Shown here: positions 15,356-20,874 of the stretch, piece after piece | How the letters are laid out: every line of letters begins with the position of its first letter | Numbering within the stretch: the first letter of the stretch is position 1 | Assembly: GCA_045661365.1 (NCBI GenBank) | Contig: JAZRFL010000167.1 | Coordinates: 1 to 20,874, forward strand | Source: UMGS1484 sp045661365 | Lineage (GTDB): Bacteria > Bacillota > Clostridia > Oscillospirales > Acutalibacteraceae | Direction of reading: 5' to 3' | DNA: 20,874 nt | Program-made: the position numbers and the translations under genes | The notes under the pieces: model-generated | Told to the model about the DNA's origin: nothing | Database searches by the model: none | What the model saw: only the letters and a program-made list of their open reading frames with translations

Positions 15356-17275
15356 CTACACCCGCTTTTCTAAATATTCGCAAATTTCCTTTACGGTGTA
15401 ACAGTACTTTTCGTTTTTGTTGTAATCAACAATATGAAAATGCTCCGACAACTTGGTTAAAATTGAAAAATACTGAATGCTGGAAGCGCCCAGATCATAA
15501 AACAAATGGTCGGTATATCCAATTTGCTCTGCTTCCTTGCATAACACGGATGCAACAATTTCGCGCACATCGGTTGCCAGCGGTGATGCTTGGTCATCGG
15601 CCGTGGAAAGGATCATATCGGCGAAGGGGATCAAAGTAATCGTTTGGCTTTCGATTTGTTGTTTTAATTGCGTGCGACTCACTTTGATCGCATTGGACCC
15701 GATCAATTGATCGGTGGTGAAATAAAAACGCTGAATTGCCATGGCAGAGGGAATGGTTTCATTGATTTTATAAATTTCTTGTCGCAATGTGTCTAAGGTG
15801 TCTTGTGAGATGTAAGGACTGATTTGTACCACAAGTGACAATCGCTCTCCGTCTGGGGTATTTAATCCCAAAACCGAAAGGCATTTGGACTGCGATAAAC
15901 AGAACATTTTTTCTACGGTGTCAGGATGAATATTTTCTCCGTTTTCCCCTATTACGGTGTCACCTTGACGACCGCGAATGATATAGTTGCCGTTGTGGCA
16001 TTCCATGTAGTCGCCGGTTTTGAACCATCCGTCAATGATTTGCTCTTGCCCATTGATTTGTTTTTTTGTGCAAAGAGAACTGCCTCGTACTTCTAAAATT
16101 CCTTGGTTGTCTAAGCGGTATTCCACCGAGGTAAAAGGACGACCAATGGTATTTTCGTTGCGGTGCTTTGGCTTGTGCCTAAGCTCTACCGAAGTAATGC
16201 CGATTTCACTCATACCATAACCATTGTAGGTGTTATATCCAATTCCGTTTAGCAATCGCAGGGCGGAATCTCGTAAATAACTACCGCCGTTAATGCAAAA
16301 CATGACAGAACGGCCAAATAATTTGTCGGTAACGTCACGCATGAACCATTTGCTGAAAGCGGCTCCTGCGGTGGGGAAAATATTTTGCACTTTGGTGCAC
16401 AAGGAAATCCCTTTTTGCAATTTTTGGTATTGCTTTTCTCCTTGCTCTTTAGCGGCATCCGTTACGCTTTTTTCAATTGTATGCCATAACAAAGGAACGG
16501 CAAAAATATGGGTAACCTTGTGGCGACGGCAGGTTTTTAGAATTGTGTCGGCAGACAAATCTCGCAAAAAAACCAGCGTTCTGCCAAAAAAAGTGAACCA
16601 AAAGTATACAGCAAATAAGCCAAACACGTGATAAAATGGTAAGAAAGCCAACTGTTTCAGTTGTCCTTTGTAGTGCTTGGTCATGCGGGGCTCTGCTTTT
16701 ATAATTCCGTCAAAGTTAAGGATTTGCTCGGCGATTTGGTATCCGCTGTAAAAACAAACCACTTCGTTCATGGAGGTAGCAGAGGATGAAAAAGCCAATT
16801 CATCCTCAAACACATCGGTGGGTGCGGCAGGGGAGACGTCTTGCAACAGATCATCAACCATGATATGCTCGGTATCAAACTCGGTTTGTGCAGTACACAG
16901 GGTGTACTGAATTTGCAACCGATTCATAATTTTTTGAGTTAATCCCGCAGGGTATCGCAAATTTACCAAATACGGTTTGTTTCCGCTCTTTAATATAGCC
17001 CAAAAGCCTACGATCCACTCGGGAGAATTGTCAATTGCCAATGCAACGTAGTTGTGAGTGGCACCGATTTTTTTATAAAGCGAAGCGGCGGCCGATTGGA
17101 TTTTTTCTTTGGTTTGACCATAGGTTTCAGTTTGAATGCGAAAACCGTCGTTTTTTTCCCAAAGAACGTTTTGTTCGGTCGAGAACATAATGGTGTATAT
17201 GTCACGTAACGTTTTATCAGATGCCTGTAACGCATCGCTGTGATGCCGTAGTATTTGTTTTAAGTTGCGGTTCAT
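15356..17275 (-). CDS. AMP-forming acyl ligase fused to a C-terminal acyl carrier domain
   Basis: A 639-residue protein. Residues 1 to about 545 are an ANL (acyl-CoA synthetase-like) adenylation module: FLPFYHVFGL (211-220), NGYGMSEIG (351-359), GWFKTGD (416-422), GRQGD...GENGENIHP (435-451) and a candidate A10 lysine Lys531 in SNAIKVSR. The ATP phosphate loop, normally S-G-T-T-G-x-P-K-G, is degenerate: FSSSATSMNEVVC (162-174) lacks the Gly-rich end and the Lys. Residues about 568-639 are a carrier domain with DLGASSI (594-600) and Ser599 as phosphopantetheine site. It most likely activates a fatty or other carboxylic acid and loads it on its own or the free carrier. No ketosynthase, condensation or reductase domain is present. 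GAGGAG lies 4 bases ahead of the ATG. It is the first gene of the tightly packed lipid operon. Confidence 0.85.
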   Translation of the reverse strand: MNRNLKQILRHHSDALQASDKTLRDIYTIMFSTEQNVLWEKNDGFRIQTETYGQTKEKIQSAAASLYKKIGATHNYVALAIDNSPEWIVGFWAILKSGNKPYLVNLRYPAGLTQKIMNRLQIQYTLCTAQTEFDTEHIMVDDLLQDVSPAAPTDVFEDELAFSSSATSMNEVVCFYSGYQIAEQILNFDGIIKAEPRMTKHYKGQLKQLAFLPFYHVFGLFAVYFWFTFFGRTLVFLRDLSADTILKTCRRHKVTHIFAVPLLWHTIEKSVTDAAKEQGEKQYQKLQKGISLCTKVQNIFPTAGAAFSKWFMRDVTDKLFGRSVMFCINGGSYLRDSALRLLNGIGYNTYNGYGMSEIGITSVELRHKPKHRNENTIGRPFTSVEYRLDNQGILEVRGSSLCTKKQINGQEQIIDGWFKTGDYMECHNGNYIIRGRQGDTVIGENGENIHPDTVEKMFCLSQSKCLSVLGLNTPDGERLSLVVQISPYISQDTLDTLRQEIYKINETIPSAMAIQRFYFTTDQLIGSNAIKVSRTQLKQQIESQTITLIPFADMILSTADDQASPLATDVREIVASVLCKEAEQIGYTDHLFYDLGASSIQYFSILTKLSEHFHIVDYNKNEKYCYTVKEICEYLEKRV

Positions 17276-17341
17276 AATGCTCCTCGTTTATCTCTGCGAA
17301 ATCGTTTCCAACAGAAAACGGTTATGTGAATTTTAAAAAGG

Positions 17342-17782
17342 TTACAGCTCGGTACTGAGAACCATAACAACAAGCAGTACCAGCCCCGAAAGAATTGTGC
17401 CGATTAAACCGAATACTTTACCGGGAGCACGCATTCTGCTTTTTATGGACAAAATCATGCCGACCAATGAAAGTGGCAAACTGATCATGGAAAACATCAT
17501 ACCAAAAACAATGGCGGCCTCAAGTTCCACGTCGGCAAGAGCTACGGTGTAAATAAAAGCGAGAATCGACATAACAAAACCGACGATTCCCAGCACCATG
17601 CCGGCGATCTTTTTGCCGCGAGAACCTACTTCCGGTTGATAAATCGGCTGTTGGTAAATCGGTTGTTGATAAATCGGCTGTTGATAAATCGGTTGTTGCG
17701 GTGCTGACATATTGGCGCCGCATTGCGGACAAAATGCGCTGGGTGTTTCGGTTTGGTAGTTGCAATAGGGACAAGTATACAT
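17342..17782 (-). CDS. Zinc-ribbon membrane protein with QQPIY repeats
   Basis: A 146-residue protein. A zinc ribbon occupies residues 4-21 (CPYC...CPQC: Cys4, 7, 18, 21). Four perfect QQPIY repeats form a linker (29-48), then come hydrophobic segments at about 59-81, 90-113 and 122-142, resembling the DUF4190-like membrane part seen in other zinc-ribbon proteins of Firmicutes. AGGAGG lies 9 bases ahead of the ATG. The function is unknown. It has its own good promoter. No terminator is seen in the 66 bases between its stop and the lipid operon's first gene, so the operon may be read from this promoter. It is a clear paralogue of the gene at 17953-18411. Confidence 0.78.
   Translation of the reverse strand: MYTCPYCNYQTETPSAFCPQCGANMSAPQQPIYQQPIYQQPIYQQPIYQPEVGSRGKKIAGMVLGIVGFVMSILAFIYTVALADVELEAAIVFGMMFSMISLPLSLVGMILSIKSRMRAPGKVFGLIGTILSGLVLLVVMVLSTEL
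17639..17698 (-). repeat. Four 15-base tandem repeats encoding QQPIY
   Basis: Four in-frame 15-base units (coding strand CAACAGCCGATTTAT with small third-base changes) encode identical QQPIY blocks. The near identity at DNA level suggests recent slippage or amplification. Confidence 0.9.
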
Positions 17783-17824
17783 AACTTGAAACCTCCTTGA
17801 TTTGTCGAGAGTTATTCAAAAAAC

Positions 17825-17853
17825 ATTATACTGTATTATACAAGCCTTTGCAA
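17825..17853 (-). promoter_or_regulatory. Sigma-A promoter for zinc-ribbon gene 17342-17782
   Basis: On the minus strand TTGCAA (17848-17853), a 17-base spacer and a perfect TATAAT (17825-17830) lie about 42 bases ahead of the ATG. A second TATAAT-like hexamer lies within the spacer. Confidence 0.75.
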
Positions 17854-17896
17854 GTCATATTTTGTGAATCGGCAGAAATTCATTGTTTAAGCAGAA

Positions 17897-17928
17897 ACAA
17901 AAAAGTCGCTCGGCGACGAGCGACTTTT
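17897..17928 (-). terminator. Intrinsic terminator after zinc-ribbon gene 17953-18411
   Basis: A 12-base perfect stem (17901-17912 with 17917-17928) with a 4-base loop is followed on the minus strand by a T-run. It ends the transcript of the upstream zinc-ribbon gene and insulates the next one. Confidence 0.9.
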
Positions 17929-17952
17929 GGATTGATCTATAAGTATGAATTA

Positions 17953-18411
17953 TTACAGCATGCAGAAGGTTAAAAGAAAATGGAAGGCGGAAAAAATAAC
18001 ACCCAACAAGCCCAAGACTTTGCCTGCACCGGCAATGCGGCTTTTGATCGACAAAATCATACCGACCAAAGCGGTGGCAAAGGCTTCGATTGCGATTGCA
18101 ACGTTGGCAAAGATAAACGCATCTTCCATCATATATCTGACAAGGTCGTTGGCTTCCGCGGTGATGAAACAGTAAAGGATGCCGAAAATACCTGAAACGA
18201 ACCCTACGATAGAAAGAATCAAGCCAACAATTTTCAAGGCTTTTTGACCACCTGAAACAGCGGGTTGCTCATATAAGGGTTGTTGATAAAGCGGCTGTTG
18301 GTACAAGGGTTGTTGATAAACAGGTTGAGGAGCCGACATATTGGCACCGCATTGGGGACAAAAGCCGGATGGTGTTTCGGTTTTGTAATTGCAATTGGGA
18401 CAAACGTACAT
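17953..18411 (-). CDS. Zinc-ribbon membrane protein with QQPLY repeats (paralogue)
   Basis: A 152-residue protein with the same plan as its neighbour. The zinc ribbon has CPNC...CPQC (Cys4, 7, 18, 21), followed by QPVY and three QQPLY repeats (29-47), then hydrophobic segments at about 58-83, 97-121 and 129-150. The ribbon, the linker and the segment VGMILSIKSR are nearly identical to the paralogue, while the membrane parts differ, so this is a tandem duplication that has diverged in the membrane half. AGGAGG lies 8 bases ahead of the ATG, and it has its own promoter and terminator. The function is unknown. Confidence 0.78.
   Translation of the reverse strand: MYVCPNCNYKTETPSGFCPQCGANMSAPQPVYQQPLYQQPLYQQPLYEQPAVSGGQKALKIVGLILSIVGFVSGIFGILYCFITAEANDLVRYMMEDAFIFANVAIAIEAFATALVGMILSIKSRIAGAGKVLGLLGVIFSAFHFLLTFCML
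18271..18327 (-). repeat. Tandem repeats encoding Q(Q)P[VL]Y
   Basis: One 12-base and three 15-base in-frame units encode QPVY-QQPLY-QQPLY-QQPLY, parallel to the QQPIY array of the paralogue but with a different third residue. Confidence 0.85.
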
Positions 18412-18440
18412 GGGTGGTACCTCCTAAAATTGATATTCCT

Positions 18441-18469
18441 ATTTTACAATATTTGCCGTGATTTTTCAA
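18441..18469 (-). promoter_or_regulatory. Sigma-A promoter for zinc-ribbon gene 17953-18411
   Basis: On the minus strand TTGAAA (18464-18469), a 17-base spacer and TAAAAT (18441-18446), each 5 of 6 to consensus, lie about 30 bases ahead of the ATG. Confidence 0.7.
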
Positions 18470-18554
18470 GGGTAAATTTGACGGTGTGAAGAAGAGCACG
18501 TCAAGTCAATTGTCGGCGCTACGGTTATACAAAAGGCGATGATCTAACCAAACG

Positions 18555-18596
18555 AAAAAAGACTTGAATTGTCTTGTGAACAAATCAAGCCTTTTT
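18555..18596 (-). terminator. Intrinsic terminator of the tRNA-Leu gene
   Basis: On the minus strand an A-rich arm with GGCTTGA pairs with TCAAGTC (one G-T pair) and runs into six T. It begins right at the tRNA CCA end. Confidence 0.8.
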
Positions 18597-18682
18597 GGTG
18601 CGGATAAGAGGACTTGAACCTCCACCGAGTTGCCCCGACTAGAACCTGAATCTAGCGCGTCTGCCGATTCCGCCATATCCGC
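18596..18682 (-). tRNA. tRNA-Leu (anticodon CAG)
   Basis: The minus strand folds as a class II tRNA. The acceptor stem is GCGGATA/TATCCGC, with discriminator A and an encoded CCA (18596-18598). The anticodon stem CTAGA/TCTAG encloses the loop TTCAGGT, giving anticodon CAG. A long variable arm (CGGGGCAACTCGG) is typical of leucine tRNA, and the T-arm contains GGTTCAAGTCC. It reads CUG codons. It has its own promoter and terminator, so it is a single-gene unit. A 65-codon open frame over it is an artefact. Confidence 0.97.
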
Positions 18683-18706
18683 ATATCTATTTTTGATTGC
18701 CAATGT

Positions 18707-18735
18707 ATTATACGCTTTATCCTACTGTTTGTCAA
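18707..18735 (-). promoter_or_regulatory. Perfect-consensus sigma-A promoter of tRNA-Leu
   Basis: On the minus strand TTGACA (18730-18735), exactly 17 bases, and TATAAT (18707-18712) match both consensus boxes fully. They lie about 25 bases ahead of the mature tRNA 5' end, as expected for a stable RNA gene. Confidence 0.93.
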
Positions 18736-18762
18736 GTCCTTTTTTTATAAAAATTTCTTGCG

Positions 18763-19035
18763 TTATCCTTTGACTAAATACAAGGTTACCAATACAATGT
18801 GTATTACCATAAAAACAGGCAAAGAAATCATAAATTTTTTCTTTCTGGTCTTATGACGAATAGTTTTCATGGTAGCCAACATGGCGGCTGCACCGCCTAT
18901 GGCGGCAAAGGTCAGTAACGTTTTTTCGGGAATGCGTTGTTTTTCTTTTTTTGCGGCAATTTTGTCGTATATCGTTATAATGACGGATATCAATCCGATC
19001 ATCGTAATATATATAGCTATGATTAGAAATGCCAT
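18763..19035 (-). CDS. DUF1294 family small membrane protein
   Basis: A 90-residue protein with two or three hydrophobic segments (about 3-22, 40-56 and 69-87). The DUF1294 pattern is visible: YDKIAAKK, RIPEKTLL, the Gly-rich GGAAAML and the basic HKTRKKKF before the last helix. Length is normal for the family. The function is unknown. The ATG at 19035 has AGGTG about 6 bases ahead. It is transcribed away from the GHL10 gene and stops upstream of the tRNA promoter, with no terminator of its own that I could recognise. Confidence 0.85.
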   Translation of the reverse strand: MAFLIIAIYITMIGLISVIITIYDKIAAKKEKQRIPEKTLLTFAAIGGAAAMLATMKTIRHKTRKKKFMISLPVFMVIHIVLVTLYLVKG

Positions 19036-19054
19036 GGTAACACCTGCTTTATGA

Positions 19055-19083
19055 TTGGTTTAAAATGGACGATTTGCTATTCT
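19055..19083 (+). promoter_or_regulatory. Candidate promoter for GHL10 gene
   Basis: TTGGTT (19055-19060), a 17-base spacer and TATTCT (19078-19083) preceded by TGC (extended -10). Matches are partial (3 of 6 and 4 of 6), so this is tentative. It lies in the 79-base divergent gap with the DUF1294 gene. Confidence 0.4.
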
Positions 19084-19114
19084 ACTGTACCATATTTGAC
19101 TCAAAAAGTAAAGG

Positions 19115-20326
19115 ATGATTATTTTGTTTCCTCATTCCGCTTTCTTCAATAAGCGTAGGATCCTTATAAACGCATTGTGTGTGATTTTGTGTTTGGTGAC
19201 CGTTATTAGTTTTCTGCCGAAGGCTACCGTTTTACAGACTCTGCCTGTGGCAACGTCAACCATTGTTAAAGGGGTTTGGATCAACTATGCGGAATTTGCC
19301 GCTATGATCGACAATCACGATCAAACTGCCTATTGCAATGAGATTGCCTCCACACTTAAAACCCTTGCCGATATGGGATTTAATACGGTGTTTTTACACG
19401 TTCACTCTCATTCCGACAGTTTCTTTCCTTCTGCGATTTTTCCTTGGTCCAAACGCATCAATGAAGGAGCGGGCGTGGATTATGATCCGTTGCGATTGTT
19501 TATCGATCAGGCACATCATAATAACATAAAGGTGCACGCTTGGTTCAATCCTTATCGTGTCGATGCGAAAACGGTCAATGAGATTCGTTCGATCGACCCT
19601 GCGTATCAATGGAAAAACAATCCGGAACATTTGCTGACTTGTGACGCGGGTGTGTATTACAATCCTGCTTCGGCAACGGCGCGTGCGTTGGTGTTGTCGG
19701 GCGTTCGGGAGGTGTTGGAAAATTACCCTGTTGACGGAATTCATTACGACGATTATTTTTATCCCACCACCTCGCCTGATTTTGATCGTGTTGCCTATGA
19801 GCAATACGCAACCCCCACTGACCAACCCTTGTCGTTGGGTGATTGGCGTCGATGTCAAGTGAATTTGCTGATTTCGGGGACTTATCAATTGGTGAGTGGA
19901 TATGACAAAGTCGTTTTCGGTGTTAGCCCTGCCGCTAATCTCGACAATAATTTTCAAGCGCTTTATGCCGACGTGGTTTCTTGGGCACAAGGCGGTTACG
20001 TGGATTACTTGTGTCCTCAATTGTATTTTGGATTCGAATATCCCAAACAGGAGTTTCAGTTTGACAGCTTGCTTGCTCAATGGCAAAATTCCGTGGGCGA
20101 CTGTCCTCTGATCATCGGGATCGCATCGTATAAAGTGGGGAAAGAAGATGCAGGGTCGCAAGAATGGATATTGGAAACAGATTTGTTGGCGCGACAAACG
20201 GAGGTTGTTTTTACCGCAGGATGCCGTGGGATTTGTATATACAGCTACGGCTCTTTGATTTTGCAAGACGAAGGCTCGTCGCTACAACGAATGCATCTCA
20301 AAAAAACAATGGCTCGGTTTGGTTGA
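19115..20326 (+). CDS. GHL10 (DUF187) glycosidase-like protein, YngK-type
   Basis: A 403-residue protein with one N-terminal membrane or signal segment (about residues 15-36), so it acts outside the cytoplasm. The GHL10 barrel follows: VKGVWINYAEF (51-61), GFNTVFLHVHSHSDSFFPS, DYDPLRLFIDQAH...HAWFNPYRV, then DGIHYDDYFYP, which is the family's signature with likely catalytic acids, and VDYLCPQLYFGFE. Members are expected to cleave glycosidic bonds in peptidoglycan-like or other surface glycans, but few are characterised. The ATG at 19115 has no ribosome binding site at the right distance. A TTG at 19124 has AAAGGA 8 bases ahead and would give a protein 3 residues shorter, perhaps the true start. 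The stop lies within a terminator hairpin of the opposite gene. Confidence 0.87.
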   Translation: MIILFPHSAFFNKRRILINALCVILCLVTVISFLPKATVLQTLPVATSTIVKGVWINYAEFAAMIDNHDQTAYCNEIASTLKTLADMGFNTVFLHVHSHSDSFFPSAIFPWSKRINEGAGVDYDPLRLFIDQAHHNNIKVHAWFNPYRVDAKTVNEIRSIDPAYQWKNNPEHLLTCDAGVYYNPASATARALVLSGVREVLENYPVDGIHYDDYFYPTTSPDFDRVAYEQYATPTDQPLSLGDWRRCQVNLLISGTYQLVSGYDKVVFGVSPAANLDNNFQALYADVVSWAQGGYVDYLCPQLYFGFEYPKQEFQFDSLLAQWQNSVGDCPLIIGIASYKVGKEDAGSQEWILETDLLARQTEVVFTAGCRGICIYSYGSLILQDEGSSLQRMHLKKTMARFG

Positions 20327-20336
20327 CCGAGCCATT
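20308..20336 (-). terminator. Intrinsic terminator for the right-edge minus-strand gene
   Basis: An 11-base perfect stem (20308-20318 with 20326-20336) is followed on the minus strand by TGTTTTTTT. It overlaps the end of the GHL10 coding region and so also fixes its last codons. Confidence 0.85.
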
Positions 20337-20351
20337 TGCGATAAATCAAGG

Positions 20352-20874
20352 TTATTGCAATCCCAACTCTGCGGGGCCGATTCCCAAAAAGAATCGACAA
20401 ATAATGTAAAGCGGTACAGCAGACCATCCGTGACATAAACTGCCCGCACCATCGAAATCGGCGGCGCCCAATTCGGTTTCCCAAAAAGTGGTGGCTCCCG
20501 CATCCAACATAGCACCCCATTTTTCTTGTATGTCTTGCCATACAAAGGGTTTGTAATCGACACTTTGTCGAAGCAATCCTTCGTATAAATAAATAGCATA
20601 GCTGATGGAAGTGGGGATCAAATCGGTATCATTCATTACAGCTTGGCAAAGAGTCGGGGTGTGTCGGTCGGCAAGATCGTTGAACAAAGCCATGGCTTGC
20701 ATCAATTGGCAATAATGGGTTTGGTTGCCTTTTACGCAAAATGAGGCAAATCGTTGACGTTTGTTGTTCCAAAAAACGCGATGAATTCCGTCTTTCATGG
20801 TGGATAATGTGTTTTCCAAATCGATTTTTGTTTGGGTGTCGTCTAACGCAACAGCAAGCATCAATCCGCTTTTT
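20352..20874 (-). CDS. Six-hairpin glycosidase-like protein (alpha-L-rhamnosidase-like), C-terminal part, cut by window
   Basis: The frame is open to the right edge, so about 173 C-terminal residues are visible and the start is outside. The segment GATTFWE followed by GSLCHGWSAVPLYII is typical of the (alpha/alpha)6 catalytic domain of GH78-type enzymes: the Glu of FWE and the S-L-x-H-G-W-S motif line the active site. The preceding LMQAMALFNDL and SISYAIYLYEGLL are alpha-helical hairpins of such a barrel. The expected role is cleavage of terminal sugars, possibly rhamnose, from plant or surface glycans. With the neighbouring GHL10 gene it suggests carbohydrate use, but the substrate cannot be assigned from this fragment. 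The hairpin at 20308-20336 ends its transcript. Confidence 0.65.
   Translation of the reverse strand, partial: KSGLMLAVALDDTQTKIDLENTLSTMKDGIHRVFWNNKRQRFASFCVKGNQTHYCQLMQAMALFNDLADRHTPTLCQAVMNDTDLIPTSISYAIYLYEGLLRQSVDYKPFVWQDIQEKWGAMLDAGATTFWETELGAADFDGAGSLCHGWSAVPLYIICRFFLGIGPAELGLQ

Noticed and set aside
13404..17275. Aryl-polyene, polyketide or nonribosomal peptide cluster
   Set aside because: Ligase, carriers and acyltransferases are present, but no ketosynthase, ketoreductase, dehydratase, condensation or thioesterase domain occurs in the window.
17639..18327. CRISPR array
   Set aside because: The short repeats are contiguous, in frame and encode QQP[IL]Y; there are no unique spacers.
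18506..18703. 65-codon minus-strand open frame
   Set aside because: It reads straight through the tRNA-Leu gene and its terminator; a translation of tRNA sequence, not a protein.
19394..20266. 290-codon minus-strand open frame
   Set aside because: It lies entirely within the GHL10 gene on the other strand, shows no recognisable domain and is rich in Arg, His and Ile as shadow frames are.

Overview
The window looks like chromosomal DNA of a low-to-mid GC, endospore-forming member of the Bacillota, most likely class Clostridia. This rests on a SpoIVFA/SpoIVFB-type protease pair beside the TIGR03960/DUF2344 pair, a FakA/FakB/PlsX fatty-acid operon, AGGAGG-type ribosome binding sites and sigma-A-type promoters. 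The genus cannot be named from sequence alone. There is no phage, transposon, CRISPR array or rRNA. No gap between genes exceeds about 190 bases, so no long stretch is left unexplained.

Layout. (1) Bases 3-3732, plus strand: an M23 metallopeptidase cut by the left edge, an M50 intramembrane protease, a radical SAM protein and its DUF2344 partner, closed by a strong terminator. (2) 3807-5621, minus strand: a two-gene operon of a membrane-anchored alpha/beta hydrolase with a Cys at the nucleophile elbow and a polysaccharide deacetylase. (3) 5805-10270, plus strand: an operon of two DegV/FakB fatty-acid-binding proteins, FakA (fatty acid kinase) and PlsX, which should turn free fatty acids into acyl-phosphate and then acyl-ACP. 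(4) 10322-12310, minus strand: a GT2-GtrA membrane glycosyltransferase and a membrane-anchored serine hydrolase. (5) 12355-13329, plus strand: a monoglyceride-lipase-like hydrolase.

(6) 13404-17275, minus strand, is the most unusual part. Five genes overlap or lie within 3 bases of each other: an AMP-forming acyl ligase with a fused C-terminal carrier domain, two PlsC-type acyltransferases, a free acyl carrier protein and an LRAT-type (NlpC/P60 superfamily) thiol acyltransferase. They look like a self-contained lipid-making or lipid-remodelling pathway with its own activation enzyme and carriers. I do not recognise it as a described system. (7) 17342-18411, minus strand: two paralogous zinc-ribbon membrane proteins with tandem QQP[IL]Y linkers. 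The nearer one may be co-transcribed with the lipid operon. (8) 18596-18682: tRNA-Leu(CAG) behind a perfect TTGACA-N17-TATAAT promoter. (9) 18763 to the right edge: a DUF1294 membrane protein, a GHL10 (DUF187) glycosidase-like protein and the end of a six-hairpin glycosidase cut by the edge.

Lipid metabolism dominates: two independent fatty-acid activation routes (acyl-phosphate by Fak, acyl-adenylate by the ligase), PlsX, two acyltransferases, an LRAT enzyme and three alpha/beta hydrolases lie within about 13 kb. Functions of the lipid operon beyond domain level are inference.
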